This document shows, piece after piece, positions 14,502 to 14,809 of a stretch of 14,809 nt of DNA. Numbering within the stretch: the stretch's first letter is position 1; the number at the start of each line of letters is the position of its first letter. Below the pieces are notes generated by a model. It was not told the origin of the DNA. It saw nothing but the letters and a program-made list of their open reading frames with translations, and did no database searches. The stretch is from positions 1 through 14,809 of the forward strand of contig CAKULR010000020.1 of assembly GCA_934667295.1 (NCBI GenBank), in the 5' to 3' direction. A program made the translations under genes and the position numbers. This stretch comes from an uncultured Kiritimatiellota bacterium (lineage in GTDB: Bacteria > Verrucomicrobiota > Kiritimatiellia > RFP12 > UBA1067).

Positions 14502-14809
14502 TGGGAGGCGTGTGGTCATCGCCGGCCCTGGTCGGCCGGCTTGCCCTGTGTGTCGCCCTGGCGGGCTGCTGCGTAAACGGCTGGTCGTTCGCGCGGCGGC
14601 TGCTGGATCCCCCGGTCCAGCCCCATGTCTCGTCCTGGCGGGAAATCGCCTCCGAAGTCCGTGCGCGCCGTCCGGCGCTCCTCTGCCGCGACGCCGCGAA
14701 TCCGGCCCCGGTGGAACGGACGCGCCTCATCGCCCTGGACTGGGAGCTTGCGCCGGTCTGCGTGCGCGCCTGGAACGGGGAAGATGGTGATTCCCTCCCC
14801 GAGGCGGTC
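14501..14809 (+). CDS. N-terminal part of an unrecognised membrane or secreted protein (runs off window)
   Basis: The frame is open from ATG 14501 to the end of the window, giving 103 residues and no stop. The ATG overlaps the previous stop as TGATG, a typical sign of translational coupling. Residues ~8-26 are hydrophobic (LVGRLALCVALAGCCVNGW), a signal peptide, a lipobox-like LAGC at 20-23 or a first membrane helix. The rest (SWREIASEVRARRPALLCRD, then ERTRLIALDWELAPV) is soluble-looking with no motif I recognise. The coupling to an exported esterase suggests a related envelope function. Calling it a real gene rests on the coupled start, the clean N-terminus and codon-like composition. Confidence 0.7.
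   Translation, partial: MGGVWSSPALVGRLALCVALAGCCVNGWSFARRLLDPPVQPHVSSWREIASEVRARRPALLCRDAANPAPVERTRLIALDWELAPVCVRAWNGEDGDSLPEAV

Noticed and set aside
13137..14519. Minus-strand frame of 460 codons opposite the esterase gene
   Set aside because: The forward frame has a signal peptide and a GxSxG...D...H catalytic set; the reverse product has no recognisable domain.

Overview
The window is GC-rich (by eye mostly 65-70% G+C) and nearly all genes lie on the + strand. The gene content suggests an anaerobic, carbohydrate-degrading bacterium of the PVC group, most like gut or rumen Kiritimatiellae/Lentisphaerae. That guess rests on exported Tat-signal Gfo/Idh/MocA and DapA/NanA-family proteins, an exported beta-helix protein, a GH20-like glycosidase, a ferredoxin-nitroreductase fusion and intergenic palindromes. 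It is inference from gene types, because no rRNA or other phylogenetic marker is present except RNase PH. No tRNA, rRNA, CRISPR array or transposase was seen.

Layout. Positions 2-475 hold the 3' end of an unrecognised gene. It is followed by an exported DapA/NanA-family protein (503-1624) that keeps the Schiff-base lysine but lacks other active-site motifs. A Fic-domain protein with tandem tetrapeptide repeats follows (1655-3040). After a likely promoter comes a Tat-exported Gfo/Idh/MocA protein (3111-4721). A strong hairpin and an extended -10 element then lead into rph (4791-5507), whose ATG sits about where transcription should begin. rph overlaps a secreted beta-helix (GH28-like) protein (5504-6985), followed by a ferredoxin-nitroreductase (7011-7814) and a GH20-like glycosidase (7834-9210). 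These four look like one transcription unit.

The second part is accessory. A 93-bp imperfect palindrome (9233-9325) and an AT-rich promoter region (9377-9427) precede a 695-aa exported protein (9478-11565). Its N-terminal part is GC-rich, beta-rich and rich in CxxC motifs. Its last ~175 residues lie in markedly AT-richer DNA and look like a circularly permuted papain/NlpC-P60-type domain (GH...NC). Directly behind it is a small exported protein (11575-12174). A close paralogue (12658-13239) follows after a 483-bp spacer packed with hairpin repeats. The two small genes share a 93-bp block without a single mismatch. I read this as a candidate secreted effector with duplicated cognate (immunity-like) proteins; this is a hypothesis, not a demonstrated system.

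The window ends with a secreted alpha/beta-hydrolase carrying a C-terminal discoidin-like domain (13251-14501). It overlaps the start of an unrecognised gene that runs off the end (14501-14809).
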